Shown: positions 16,593 to 26,433, numbered from the stretch's first letter. The stretch: DNA of 64,000 nucleotides from CAYZED01 sp964477445 (GCA_964477445.1 CAYZED010000010.1:1-64000); one strand, 5' to 3'. A program made the numbers and translations. Notes: a model not told the origin generated them from the letters alone.

Positions 16593-16621
16593 TTTACAAA
16601 TCAAAATTGCTAAGATATAAT
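16593..16621 (+). promoter_or_regulatory. sigma-A-type promoter before the AAA ATPase gene
   Basis: TTTACA (16593-16598), a 17-nt spacer and TATAAT (16616-16621) lie about 44 bp before the start at 16665. Confidence 0.6.
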
Positions 16622-16664
16622 TAAGTAAATCGTAACTTAGCAAATGCGAAGGGGGGATAATTAC

Positions 16665-18050
16665 ATGTTTATAGGGCGTGAAAAAGAGCTAAAGGATTTA
16701 AAAAACCTCTATGAAACAGATAAATTTCAGCTTCCAGTTATTTATGGAAGAAGACGCATAGGTAAAACAGCACTTATCAACGAATTTGTTAGAAATAAGG
16801 ATACGATTTATTTTACTGGGATTGAAACTACTGGGAAACAAAATCTCGAAAATCTCAGTAAAAGCATTTTTTATTACACTGATGGGTCAGGAATTGCACC
16901 GGTTTTTTCGTCATATCAGGAAACATTAGAATATGTTTTCAATCTTGCAGAAACTAAAAGAATAGTGCTCGTTATAGATGAATACCCATATCTAGCAAAG
17001 TCGTACAAAGCATTTCCTTCAATTTTGCAGCTACTAATTGACAAGAAAAAAGACACATCAAAATTGTTCATCATTCTCTGCGGTTCATCAATGTCTTTTA
17101 TGGAAGAGAATGTTCTTGGCTATAAAAGCCCATTATATGGGAGGAGAACTGCACAGTTTAAGGTGATGCCTTTTGATTTTTTTGAAAGCAGAAGATATTT
17201 TAAAAACTTTTCGAATTTGGATATGGCAATTATTTATGGCATAGTAGGTGGCACACCTCAATATTTACTTCAAATGGACGATAAAATCTCACTTGAGGAA
17301 AATATAAAGGGGAAACTATTAAATTCAACTTCATATTTATTTGAAGAGCCAAATAATTTATTAAAGCAAGAAGTTCGAGAGGCAGCGATATACAACGCAA
17401 TTATATCCACAGTGGCAAAAGGTAGCACGAAACTATCGGAAATTTCGAGCAAAGTTGGGGAAGAAACAAGCGCATGTTCGGCGTATTTAAAAAACTTAAT
17501 TTCACTGGGAATTATTAAGAAGGAAGTGCCATTTACTGAAAAATCATCAAGAAAGACTATATATGTTATTGCAGATAATTTATTTAGGTTTTGGTATCGA
17601 TTTATTCCAACAAATATTTCAATCATTCAGAACGATATGACAGAATTGGCATATAAAAATATATACACACAGTTATCATCGTATATGGGTGCAGTCTTTG
17701 AAGAAATCTGTAAGCAGTATTTGTGGGCGTTAAATAAGCAGGGTAAAGCGGCTGTTACATTCACTGATTTAGGTCGCTGGTGGGGTAACGATCAAAAAAA
17801 CAAACGTGAAACAGAAATTGATATTATGGGTATCGACGGTGAAGATTCTGCCCTTTTTTGTGAGTGCAAATGGACTAATGAAAAAATTGATACAGTGGTG
17901 CTTGATACTTTAATTGAAAGAAGCCGACTATTTAATTATGAAGACGTTTACTTTTATGTTTTTGCAAAAACTGGTTTCACAAAAGGTTGCACCGAAAAAG
18001 CATTAGATTATGGGAACGTTAAGTTAGTTACATTTGAAGAGATGATGTAA
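16665..18050 (+). CDS. archaeal-type AAA ATPase with DUF234 domain
   Basis: This is a 461-residue STAND/AAA-type ATPase of the 'archaeal ATPase' family. Walker A is GRRRIGKT (residues 28-35), with a Walker B-like VLVIDEYPYL and a sensor-type FIILCGSS. A winged-helix middle part precedes the C-terminal DUF234 domain. There ETEIDIMGIDG and ALFCECKW resemble a PD-(D/E)xK nuclease core. Start ATG 16665 follows AAGGGGGG. Genes of this family are common accessory genes of unknown role. It is next to a toxin-antitoxin pair but on its own promoter. Confidence 0.87.
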   Translation: MFIGREKELKDLKNLYETDKFQLPVIYGRRRIGKTALINEFVRNKDTIYFTGIETTGKQNLENLSKSIFYYTDGSGIAPVFSSYQETLEYVFNLAETKRIVLVIDEYPYLAKSYKAFPSILQLLIDKKKDTSKLFIILCGSSMSFMEENVLGYKSPLYGRRTAQFKVMPFDFFESRRYFKNFSNLDMAIIYGIVGGTPQYLLQMDDKISLEENIKGKLLNSTSYLFEEPNNLLKQEVREAAIYNAIISTVAKGSTKLSEISSKVGEETSACSAYLKNLISLGIIKKEVPFTEKSSRKTIYVIADNLFRFWYRFIPTNISIIQNDMTELAYKNIYTQLSSYMGAVFEEICKQYLWALNKQGKAAVTFTDLGRWWGNDQKNKRETEIDIMGIDGEDSALFCECKWTNEKIDTVVLDTLIERSRLFNYEDVYFYVFAKTGFTKGCTEKALDYGNVKLVTFEEMM

Positions 18051-18120
18051 TAAAAAGTATCTGCTGCACCAACGATTGGATTTGAAGCTGCATGTAAGAC
18101 ATTGAGGGAGGCGAATATTT

Positions 18121-20736
18121 GTGTGGTTAAACTATGTTAAGGTTTTCATTGCAAAAAAGTGGAAAATTGCACTGAAGTTGATTTTTGCAGCATTTATTCT
18201 ATTTTTAATAGTAAAGGGTGGAAGCGACCAAATTCAAAAGATTGATCTTTCTAAAACGATTGATTTATTGCGTAAGTTGCCTTTTACAAACGCTATTTCT
18301 TTGATTATATTAGGTCTTGCGGCAACAGCCACTATGACACTATATGATTTTTCAATTATTCGTTATTTTAAGCATAGTATTAAAACCTCGCTTTTTTTTA
18401 GTATTGCGTTTGTAGCTAATGCACTTAATAATCTATTAGGTATGGGTGGGCTCGCAGGAGCAACAGCCAGAACCATTTTACTAAGAAAGAACAATCTTGA
18501 TTTTAAAGCATCACTCTACTATAATGTTTTATTAGCGCCTGCAACACCTACAGGACTGTCAATTTTAGCAGTTTTTTTATTGTTTGAATCAAAAACAATT
18601 GGATTAATTACTGCCCATTATCCTTGGATATATATTGGTATTATTGGAATGATTATTTATCTTCCGTTTTATCTTTTATCAGATAAAATAGTGGATTTCT
18701 TTAAAATAAGTAGTGAGTCAGGTACAGCGCATAAATCGCTTGCGTTGAAATTTAAATTGATAGGCATCTCTTTTTTAGAGTGGTTTTCAGCAGCGTTGCT
18801 TTTTTACTATATTACATGTATGTATGTCGGAAATGTAGATTTCATCTATATTTTATGTATTTATTCTTTAGCAGCTATTGCAGGCATTATAAGTTTTTTA
18901 CCAGGTGGAATAGGATCTTTTGATTTAATTGCACTAGTAGGCCTACAGTTATTTAAGGTTCCGGCTTCAGATGCTCTTACAATTTTAGTTTTATTTCGCC
19001 TGTTTTATTATCTTGTGCCTGCGTTTTTAGGCAGCGTAGTTTTACTTATGAATCTAACTATGGACAGAAATGAAAAATTGTTCTCTTACTCCTTCTTGAC
19101 AAATATTGGAATATTTAATAGTGTTTTAAAGTACTATAAAACGTATAGTGATTTTGTAAATGTGCTGTTATCTATTCTGGTGTTTTCTAGTGGATTGGTG
19201 CTTTTGATCTCAGCGATTAAGCCTGGGATTGAGGAGAGAGTTAAATTTGCATCAGAGTTTCTATCAGAATTCGTCTTGATGTTCTCCCAAAGTGCCTCGA
19301 TAGTGATTGGTTTTCTTATAATTGTGTTATCTTTTGAAGTGTTATATAAGGTTAAGCGCGCTTATAATTTAACGGTGTACCTGCTTTTAGTGGGAGGAGT
19401 GTTCACTTTTTTGAAAGGCCTCGATTTTGAAGAAGCGATTTTCTTGTTAATTGTTCTTTGCTTAATAAAAATTTCCAAGCCAAGTTTTTACCGCTTTAGT
19501 ATACCAGTTAGGATCTCAAAGATTGTTTTAACGTCTTTTATTGGACTCCTTAGTATTGTGGTGTATTTTGAAATTAATCAAAAAATATATTTTGATACTA
19601 TTGCACATCATCTGTATCCTGCTAATCTGTTTGGGAATTATGGAGATGTATTCTATCACAGTATAGTTACGTATGTGGTTTTTGTAATTTTCTTATTATG
19701 GCTCTACACAAAAAAAGCAAAAATCGAGAACGATCCACTATATCTTAAACCGGATTACGATAAATTGAGAAAATTTCTTTCGAATCAGCAAGGGAACGCA
19801 TTGACACACTTGCTATATTTGGGCGACAAAAATTTGTATTGGGCATGCAATGATGAAATTATAATACCTTATGCGAAATATCAAGATGTATTCGTTGTTT
19901 TAGGTGATCCGATTGGGAAAGAAGAATTGCTCTCGAAAGCTATTCAGGAATTTCAAGATTTTTTAGATAAATATGGGTATGAGGCTGTTTTCTATGAAGT
20001 GTCAGATAAAAACTTAACTGTTTATCACGATAATGGGTATTACTTTTTTAAACTTGGAGAAGAAGCGATTGTTAATTTAGAAAGCTTCAACCTTTCAGGT
20101 GCAAAAAATAGTACATTAAGGCACACTATGAACAGTTTTAACAAGAGTGGAGTTTGCTTTGAAATTGTGAAGCCGCCATTTGAAAAACAACTCCTTTCAG
20201 AATTTTCTGAGGTCTCAAAAGAATGGCTTGGAAATAGGAGCGAAATGGGGTTCTCGCTGGGTTGGTACAAAGAAGATTACCTTCAGCTTTCAGAAGTAGC
20301 GGTATTAAGAGATAATAATTCTAGAATTATGGCATTTGTTTCCTTGATGCCAAGTTATGATGGTAATATGTCGGCATCCACAGATTTAATGAGACTTAGA
20401 AGTGATGTTCCACATGGCACGATGGATTTTATAATTCTTAATCTATGCATTCACTTTAAAGAAAATGGTTATAAATTTTTTAATTTGGGAATGGCTCCTC
20501 TATCTAACGTCGGACGTTCACCAAATTCGCATAGAAGCGAAAAGATAGCACGATTTGCGTTTCAATATGGTCGATTCTTTTACAGCTTTGAAGGATTAAG
20601 AAAATATAAAGAAAAATACAACCCTACTTGGAAACCTAGATATCTTGCATACCCACAGCTTATTTCGCTTCCTACAGTAATAATGAAGATTTCCATGTTG
20701 GTATCTTCAAAGAAGAAAAAACAAGAGATTAGTTGA
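18121..20736 (+). CDS. mprF: MprF: lysyl-phosphatidylglycerol synthase/flippase
   Basis: This 871-residue bifunctional membrane protein transfers an amino acid from a charged tRNA to phosphatidylglycerol and flips the product to the outer leaflet. It confers resistance to cationic peptides. GTG 18121 follows GAGGGAGG. The first about 540 residues hold the flippase with about 14 membrane segments, including LPGGIGSFDLIALVGLQLF. The C-terminal synthase (DUF2156, residues about 550-860) contains MPSYDGNMSASTDLMR and a GYKFFNLGMAPLSNVG motif. The length is standard. It stands alone, with a terminator after it. Donor amino acid (Lys or Ala) is not evident. Confidence 0.95.
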   Translation: MWLNYVKVFIAKKWKIALKLIFAAFILFLIVKGGSDQIQKIDLSKTIDLLRKLPFTNAISLIILGLAATATMTLYDFSIIRYFKHSIKTSLFFSIAFVANALNNLLGMGGLAGATARTILLRKNNLDFKASLYYNVLLAPATPTGLSILAVFLLFESKTIGLITAHYPWIYIGIIGMIIYLPFYLLSDKIVDFFKISSESGTAHKSLALKFKLIGISFLEWFSAALLFYYITCMYVGNVDFIYILCIYSLAAIAGIISFLPGGIGSFDLIALVGLQLFKVPASDALTILVLFRLFYYLVPAFLGSVVLLMNLTMDRNEKLFSYSFLTNIGIFNSVLKYYKTYSDFVNVLLSILVFSSGLVLLISAIKPGIEERVKFASEFLSEFVLMFSQSASIVIGFLIIVLSFEVLYKVKRAYNLTVYLLLVGGVFTFLKGLDFEEAIFLLIVLCLIKISKPSFYRFSIPVRISKIVLTSFIGLLSIVVYFEINQKIYFDTIAHHLYPANLFGNYGDVFYHSIVTYVVFVIFLLWLYTKKAKIENDPLYLKPDYDKLRKFLSNQQGNALTHLLYLGDKNLYWACNDEIIIPYAKYQDVFVVLGDPIGKEELLSKAIQEFQDFLDKYGYEAVFYEVSDKNLTVYHDNGYYFFKLGEEAIVNLESFNLSGAKNSTLRHTMNSFNKSGVCFEIVKPPFEKQLLSEFSEVSKEWLGNRSEMGFSLGWYKEDYLQLSEVAVLRDNNSRIMAFVSLMPSYDGNMSASTDLMRLRSDVPHGTMDFIILNLCIHFKENGYKFFNLGMAPLSNVGRSPNSHRSEKIARFAFQYGRFFYSFEGLRKYKEKYNPTWKPRYLAYPQLISLPTVIMKISMLVSSKKKKQEIS

Positions 20737-20754
20737 GTTATCATTAAAACCAAC

Positions 20755-20813
20755 CAAAAAAACAAGCATGTTGCAATTAAGAGTACACTCCTATTGCGAT
20801 ATGCTTGTTTTTT
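20755..20813. terminator. bidirectional terminator between mprF and flavoprotein gene
   Basis: AAAAAACAAGCAT pairs with ATGCTTGTTTTTT, with an inner GCAAT/ATTGC stem and a 15-nt loop. A and T runs on both sides make it suitable for both convergent genes. Confidence 0.85.
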
Positions 20814-20835
20814 AATACTATGTTTTAAGTTAATA

Positions 20836-21786
20836 CTACGCTTCTACTTCATCTAGCTCATTCAGAACTTTCTTGAAGATATCTTTAACAGACAAAATTT
20901 CTTTTATTCTAGGGACATATTTTCCTGAAAAAATGAGTGCTCTTTCAAAATTTCCCCCAACCTTAGCGTTGTTCAGTGCATCCATTATGCAAAAGTTATG
21001 AGAGCATCTTTTTAAACAGGCGACGCACTCTTCAATAGTGTTTTGACCCGCCTCAACCTTTTCTAAGAAAGCATTTCTGATTCCTTGACCCGGAAGTCCA
21101 ACAGGGCTTTTTATTAACGTTACATCATCTTCGTTGCAGTTTATATAGAGCTGTTTCATTTCATCGGATGCATTTGATTCCTCACTGGCAGCAAATCTAG
21201 TTCCCATCTGCACGCCATCTGCACCCATCTTAAGAGCCTTTGCCATGTCATATCCGTCAAGAATGCCACCTGCACCTATTACTGGCAGTGTTACAGCAGC
21301 TCTAACCTCAGGCAAAATATCTAGCATGGGTCTATCAGTACCTAGGTGTCCACCTGCTTCAGCACCTTCGACAATAACCGCAGCCGCACCGAGTTTTTCT
21401 GCCATAATTGCGAGTTTTGCACTAGATACAATTGGAACTATAGGGGTATTAGATTCTTTGCCCCAAATAAACATATCTCGTGAAAAACCAGCACCTGAAA
21501 TAACAAGATCGATTTTTTCTTTTATAGCTGTTTTCACTAAATCGGCAAAATTATTAACTGCAAACAGTATGTTTACACCAATTAAGCCCTTGGTGAGTTC
21601 TCTGGCTTTTCTTATTTCATTTGCCAATTCTTCTAAAGTCATTCCAGTACCAGCGATAATCCCAATACCGCCTTCGTTTGCCACAGCGGCAGCAAGTTTT
21701 GCGGTAGAGATTTTCACAGCCATTCCGCCTTGAATTATGGGAATACGTGCTTCTATGTTTCCAATTTTTAATGATTTAAAATTCAT
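20836..21786 (-). CDS. nitronate monooxygenase/FabK-like flavoprotein
   Basis: This 316-residue FMN-dependent TIM-barrel belongs to the 2-nitropropane dioxygenase/enoyl-ACP reductase II family. It has PIIQGGMA at the N-terminus, the FMN phosphate segments GAEAGGHLG and LPVIGAGGI, and GADGVQMGTRF. Start ATG 21786 follows TGGAGGAA. Near the C-terminus, CVACLKRCSH carries three cysteines. No fatty-acid synthesis genes adjoin, so FabK function is not supported by context; nitroalkane oxidation is the family default. Confidence 0.9.
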   Translation of the reverse strand: MNFKSLKIGNIEARIPIIQGGMAVKISTAKLAAAVANEGGIGIIAGTGMTLEELANEIRKARELTKGLIGVNILFAVNNFADLVKTAIKEKIDLVISGAGFSRDMFIWGKESNTPIVPIVSSAKLAIMAEKLGAAAVIVEGAEAGGHLGTDRPMLDILPEVRAAVTLPVIGAGGILDGYDMAKALKMGADGVQMGTRFAASEESNASDEMKQLYINCNEDDVTLIKSPVGLPGQGIRNAFLEKVEAGQNTIEECVACLKRCSHNFCIMDALNNAKVGGNFERALIFSGKYVPRIKEILSVKDIFKKVLNELDEVEA

Positions 21787-21890
21787 ATTTCCTCCAGAGC
21801 TAAAGCCCTAAATCATATTTAGTACCTGGTTATATAGTTTGATACTATGTTACCACAAAAATTTATTAATCACAATATAATTATAGGTTA

Positions 21891-22014
21891 ATTTATCTTA
21901 ATTTATCTTAAATCACCTAAATCAACAAAATAATTTGAATTTTAAGGACATTTAACATAGTATATTAAGTATCAGAGAAAATAGTAGATATAAGTAATAG
22001 ATTAAGTAATAGAT
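21891..22014. repeat. two short tandem duplications in an intergenic stretch
   Basis: ATTTATCTTA is repeated at 21891-21900 and 21901-21910, and TAAGTAATAGAT at 21991-22002 and 22003-22014. This 287-bp stretch between two divergent genes contains nothing else I can support. Confidence 0.75.
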
Positions 22015-22073
22015 AACATTGTGTATTAAGCATCAGAAATGAATCTAGGAATTTATAAAGGGAGTGCATATAT

Positions 22074-24485
22074 TTGGATATAAGAAAAAAATCGGTACTT
22101 GTAACAGCAGTAATATTTTTAGTACTACTTTTAATCACTATTTCCGTTTTTATGATTTCATATGGGGGGAATTTATTAAGTGTCCAAAAAAATATTGCAG
22201 TACTAGAAGCTGAAAAAGCCACTAATGAAGTAAGAATACATTTAGAGAGATTAAAAGCTTTAAGTTATGATTTAGGAACGTGGGATGAGACTGTAGCATT
22301 TCTAAATGGTGAAAAGCTCGATTTTTCAGAACAATATATTAATGATGAGTATATTGATCGAATGTCATTGGATATGCTAGCCATAACTGATATAGATGGG
22401 AATATAAAGTTGCTAAATTACAACTCAAAGAAACAGAGCCTTGAGGAAGTTGCGTATACAAAAATCGTAAGAAGTATGATAACGAATAATTATCTTATTC
22501 AAGAAATCAAAAGTAAAAAAGCTGTCGATAAAAGCGAAATATATTTTCTCAAATCTGGAGTCTTGGAAATAAATGCAAGGTCGGTGACGGATAACCTAGG
22601 CGAACTGGAGCCTCAGGGGCTTATATTCACAGCTGATTTTATTTTTGAAAAAACTTCAGGTTGGGGTGATGGATACAAAATATCAAACATTTTATCGGGA
22701 TATGATATAACAAAGTACAGAAAAATAGATGGTACATATTATAGATTTGTTAATGATGGTGATTTGAAATTCATTCTTCCTTCGAGTTTATTTAAAGGAC
22801 GAGAGGTGTTAATTGAGAAAACTTATCCAGAGTTAATTGACTCAAAAAAACAGTTGCTTATTAACCTTGTAATAGTGTTTGTTTTGGCCATGTTAGGTGC
22901 AGTAGGCAGCATTTATGTTTTTAGAAGATTTATTATGAACCCGTTAAATGTTTTGAGAGAATTCATGGGTAATCTAAATTTGGAAAATATCGAGCAACGA
23001 AGAATTGAGATTAACAGTAATGATGAATTTTTTCAACTTGCCAATTATATTAATGGCGCGATAGATAGAATTGAAAAAGACAGCAAAACAATAAAAAATC
23101 TGAATGCTAGGCATGAGCAAGCAATGGAAGCAGCAGGTGCAGGAAGCTTTGGCATTGCATTGTCAACAATGCATATAAGAATGGATAAAAAGATGGCAAG
23201 TTTGATAGGATATTCAGGTGAAAATCTAGAAATTCCAATTGAAAATATAAGAGAACTATTTGACGTTTCTTCAGTTAATAATTTTATAACAAAAGCTACC
23301 TACGAGGGAGTTGCAATTCTTGAGGATGATATCATTTTGCCTACAGTCTCGGAAGCTGGATCAAAAACAATTTTGTTCAAAGCTGATTTAAATAGACTAA
23401 GAGAAGATGATGATTTATACGATATAACTGGAATTGCATTTGATTATACAGAAGAATTTTTAAAGGAAAAACAACTTGAATTTATAAGTTTCCATGATAT
23501 ACTCACCGGATTATATAATAGAAGTTATTTTGAGAGTGTAATAGATGAGTTAGAAGAAAAAAATGAGATGCCTTATGGAATTGTTATTGGTGATATGAAT
23601 GGCTTAAAAATGGTAAATGACACATTTGGACACGAAGAAGGAGACAAACTACTTAAAACAATTGCAGTTATATTAAGAGAAAGTTCTAGAAAAAAAGATC
23701 TAGTTTTCAGATGGGGTGGGGATGAGTTTTGTATAGTCCTCCCAGGAGCAAATGAAGAAGTTATGAAGGAAATCATAAATTCCACTATGTACAGACTCGA
23801 AAATTATTCAGGATCGATCATTCCGCCTTCCATATCATTAGGGCATATCATTAGAGATGCTGGTTTTAATAGTGCAGCAGAAGCGATTCGCGAAGCAGAA
23901 GAAATGATGTATAGCCAAAAGGTAAGCCAAAGCAAGGTACTAAGAGAGAATTTGCTTCAGTATTTTAGAGATAGACTTGAAAAGAACGGCATTGAAACGC
24001 TTCAGCATAACAAACGATTACTTGAACTTGCTGAGAGAGCTGGTATTGCAGCAGAATTTAGTGATGCAAAGATTGATGAATTGAAAGATTTGGCCACACT
24101 CCACGATATCGGCATGATTTCTGTAAGTGAGAACATTGTTCTGAAACAAGAAGATTTGGATGACTATGAGTGGGATGCGTTGAAACTGCATACAGAAACA
24201 GGTTTTAGAATATGTAAAGCGACACCTGAGTTTTCTCATATAGCATATGCACTACTTTCACACCACGAAAGATTTGATGGACTAGGATATCCAAGAGGTA
24301 TAAAAAATGGTGAGTTACCAATGATATCAAGGATTTTCTCGGTGCTTGATTCATTTGTTTCTATGACAAGTGACAGACCTTATAGAAATGCGATATCAGA
24401 AGAAGAGGCTATTCGTGAAATCGAATCAAAAGCAGGAACGCAGTTTGATCCAGTAGCTGTTAAAATTTGTTTAAAAATATTCTAA
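22074..24485 (+). CDS. membrane sensor GGDEF plus HD-GYP protein (c-di-GMP turnover)
   Basis: This 803-residue sensor may both make and degrade cyclic di-GMP. TTG 22074 follows AAAGGGAG. Two membrane segments flank an extracellular CHASE4-like sensor (residues about 35-260), then a HAMP-like linker, a PAS-like region and a GGDEF domain. GGDEF (548-552) is intact and preceded by RKKD (539-542), the inhibitory I-site. The C-terminal HD-GYP phosphodiesterase has H677-D678 and HHERFDGLGYP (730-740). Having both an intact cyclase and an HD-GYP site is uncommon and implies switching by the sensor. No partner gene adjoins. Confidence 0.93.
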   Translation: MDIRKKSVLVTAVIFLVLLLITISVFMISYGGNLLSVQKNIAVLEAEKATNEVRIHLERLKALSYDLGTWDETVAFLNGEKLDFSEQYINDEYIDRMSLDMLAITDIDGNIKLLNYNSKKQSLEEVAYTKIVRSMITNNYLIQEIKSKKAVDKSEIYFLKSGVLEINARSVTDNLGELEPQGLIFTADFIFEKTSGWGDGYKISNILSGYDITKYRKIDGTYYRFVNDGDLKFILPSSLFKGREVLIEKTYPELIDSKKQLLINLVIVFVLAMLGAVGSIYVFRRFIMNPLNVLREFMGNLNLENIEQRRIEINSNDEFFQLANYINGAIDRIEKDSKTIKNLNARHEQAMEAAGAGSFGIALSTMHIRMDKKMASLIGYSGENLEIPIENIRELFDVSSVNNFITKATYEGVAILEDDIILPTVSEAGSKTILFKADLNRLREDDDLYDITGIAFDYTEEFLKEKQLEFISFHDILTGLYNRSYFESVIDELEEKNEMPYGIVIGDMNGLKMVNDTFGHEEGDKLLKTIAVILRESSRKKDLVFRWGGDEFCIVLPGANEEVMKEIINSTMYRLENYSGSIIPPSISLGHIIRDAGFNSAAEAIREAEEMMYSQKVSQSKVLRENLLQYFRDRLEKNGIETLQHNKRLLELAERAGIAAEFSDAKIDELKDLATLHDIGMISVSENIVLKQEDLDDYEWDALKLHTETGFRICKATPEFSHIAYALLSHHERFDGLGYPRGIKNGELPMISRIFSVLDSFVSMTSDRPYRNAISEEEAIREIESKAGTQFDPVAVKICLKIF

Positions 24486-24599
24486 ATTATTATGTAAAAT
24501 ATCAACATGTTGTTGCTTCGTAATAAAATAATGCTATATGTAGTATTTAGGAAATACACTAGTATTATTTGATTATTCTATACAATTGTAATTATTTGC

Positions 24600-24628
24600 T
24601 TGACTTTACCTTCTGAAATGTATATTAT
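24600..24628 (+). promoter_or_regulatory. strong sigma-A-type promoter for the 61-codon gene
   Basis: TTGACT (24600-24605), a 17-nt spacer and TATTAT (24623-24628) give one of the best promoter matches in the window. The expected leader before the start at 24708 is about 70 nt. Confidence 0.7.
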
Positions 24629-24707
24629 TCAGGTAGAAGCTTCTTAAAGTTAAGATTAAATTAAAACTAACCGATATATTAGTATAGATAATTAGGGAGG
24701 CAATATT

Positions 24708-24893
24708 ATGGACAAGAAGATCGTTCAGTGCTTAGATGATAGTAATTGGCATGGAGAATACTGTATTGTTGATATGACCTTCTCTCCGAATGAAACGGAT
24801 GAAGTTTTAGCAGTTCTTTTAAGTAATAGAAGAATTGGTCATCACATTACATGTGTTTCGAGAGTTAAAGAAGTTGAAAGTTCAAATAACTAA
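24708..24893 (+). CDS. small protein of unknown function (61 residues)
   Basis: ATG 24708 follows AGGGAGG with ideal spacing. The protein has Cys8, Cys19 and a third Cys in HHITCVSR, two adjacent His, and is hydrophilic without a membrane segment. It has its own promoter and a strong terminator, so it is a genuine single-gene unit rather than a chance frame. I do not recognise the family. The three cysteines and paired histidines make metal binding conceivable, but this is speculation. Confidence 0.75.
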   Translation: MDKKIVQCLDDSNWHGEYCIVDMTFSPNETDEVLAVLLSNRRIGHHITCVSRVKEVESSNN

Positions 24894-24910
24894 AAATAAT
24901 AATAATAAAT

Positions 24911-24950
24911 AAAGAAGTGATGTTTTCTAATTAACATCGCTTCTTTTTTT
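24911..24950. terminator. terminator after the 61-codon gene
   Basis: AAAGAAGTGATGTT (24911-24924) pairs with AACATCGCTTCTTT (24933-24946), with an eight-base loop and a T run to 24950. It overlaps the end of the minus-strand gene and could serve both. Confidence 0.88.
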
Positions 24951-25335
24951 ATTGTATTCCACCCAATCGGCCATAAACAGTTAGAGCATATTTAAAGAAT
25001 GAAGCTGCAATATAACTTTTCAAATGAGTCCTTCGAGGAATATCGCTACCGTCAGGAACTGCATTAACAAATATATCTCCACCTTTATAAATAGGATAAC
25101 ATTCTTGATTATCAAACTCTAAAAGAACACATTTCTTCATAATCACACTAATATTTCTTTCGTGATAAGCCCCAATTTTCATTGGCTTAGGGAGATTAAC
25201 AATCTTAACTCTATAGCGAATACCACTTGGCATGTCAAATATAACTTCTCGATCGACAAGTTTTACGCTTTCATATTCATGCATTATAGAAACAATGGTA
25301 GATTCAACTTCTGGTGACAAAAAACCATAATACAT
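24949..25335 (-). CDS. conserved-looking hypothetical protein
   Basis: This 128-residue soluble protein starts at ATG 25335, after TAGGGGT; the TTG at 25344 is less well spaced. The sequence is even in composition, with RYRVKIVNLPKPMKIGAYH and a C-terminal segment SYIAASFFKYALTVYGRLGG. There is no signal peptide or membrane segment. I do not recognise a family. It is convergent with the 61-codon gene and shares its terminator. Confidence 0.65.
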   Translation of the reverse strand: MYYGFLSPEVESTIVSIMHEYESVKLVDREVIFDMPSGIRYRVKIVNLPKPMKIGAYHERNISVIMKKCVLLEFDNQECYPIYKGGDIFVNAVPDGSDIPRRTHLKSYIAASFFKYALTVYGRLGGIQ

Positions 25336-25521
25336 ACTTATCAACCCCTAATGATTTATATATATTATTATAGCATGTTTACAATATATATTAAGTAATT
25401 GAAAATGAAACTTTAAAAAATAACCTTTTTAAAATTAGCCTTTTCAAAATATGAAACTTAAACTATAATATTTGTTGAATGAGAAAAGAACTTGAATGAA
25501 AAAAATTAGCTAGGATGTGAA

Positions 25522-26418
25522 ATGTTGAAAAAGCGGTATAAAGAAATTTTATTGGTAATAATTTTTCTGGCATTTATAGTATATGCCTTCTCTTTATGGT
25601 CATTTGCTGGAATAGTCTCTAAAAGTGATGCTAGAATAATAATTCGTGATTTTGAAAGAGCTTATCTGTATCAAGAAGTTTTAAACAATTCCGAATATGA
25701 AAATCAAAGAGGTAAGATAATGTCAGGTTTTTTTACTTCAAAGAAAGAGTTGGAAAACCTTTTTAACATAGCTTTTAAAGCTTCTGGAGATCAAGAGTCA
25801 AAGATTTTTGTGACAGATGTTTTGAGGGGATTAGTAGCAAAATCGAAAATTGAAACTTTGAAATTCGAGAAAAAAGTCATAAATGGAGTAGCTTATGTTA
25901 AAATTAATGTTTTTAATGATAAGCTTATACCAAAATATGAAAAAGCACTTGAAGAATATCATACTAAATATTCAAAATTAATTCTTGATTTGAGAGGTGC
26001 AGCATATGGTGAAATTGAAGTTGCATCAGGAGTTGCCGATGACCTATTAGGAAATGGAAAAGAAATCTGCACTTTAGATGGGGAAGTAAAAAGCAGCATC
26101 ATAAATTCGGACGTGTTTTATTATAAATTTGACAAAATATATGTTCTTTTAGACAAAAACAGTGGAGTTCCATCTGAAATTATCGCCCTTTCACTAAAAA
26201 AAGGCCTTGGGGACAAAGTTACTTTAATAGGAAGTTCAACGCTACAGACATCTACAGCGTGTACGGATAAAAAGTATAGTGTGCATTTCGACACTAGCAT
26301 TGCTTCATACAAGTGGTCAGTAGGTGGGGACACGTCTTCGGCCGTTCAGAGATATTTGGCTCCGTATAGTATGGTTAAATTAGAGACGCTAGATGATTAT
26401 ATTGAACAGATAAAATAA
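25522..26418 (+). CDS. membrane-anchored S41 (C-terminal protease)-like protein, active site lost
   Basis: This 298-residue protein has one N-terminal membrane anchor (ILLVIIFLAFIVYAFSLW). It then has the S41 peptidase core: GVAYVKINVFND, KLILDLRG and IYVLLDKNSGVPSEIIALSLKK. In active S41 proteases the nucleophile is the first Ser of SASE; here that position is Val216 (VPSE). The catalytic Lys of GEKTFGKG-type loops is Thr243 (GSSTLQT). Both catalytic residues are therefore missing while the fold motifs remain. No PDZ domain is seen. It is probably a non-catalytic binding protein on the cell surface. ATG 25522 lacks a classical binding site. Confidence 0.75.
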   Translation: MLKKRYKEILLVIIFLAFIVYAFSLWSFAGIVSKSDARIIIRDFERAYLYQEVLNNSEYENQRGKIMSGFFTSKKELENLFNIAFKASGDQESKIFVTDVLRGLVAKSKIETLKFEKKVINGVAYVKINVFNDKLIPKYEKALEEYHTKYSKLILDLRGAAYGEIEVASGVADDLLGNGKEICTLDGEVKSSIINSDVFYYKFDKIYVLLDKNSGVPSEIIALSLKKGLGDKVTLIGSSTLQTSTACTDKKYSVHFDTSIASYKWSVGGDTSSAVQRYLAPYSMVKLETLDDYIEQIK

Positions 26419-26433
26419 ATGGAAACTGGGAAT

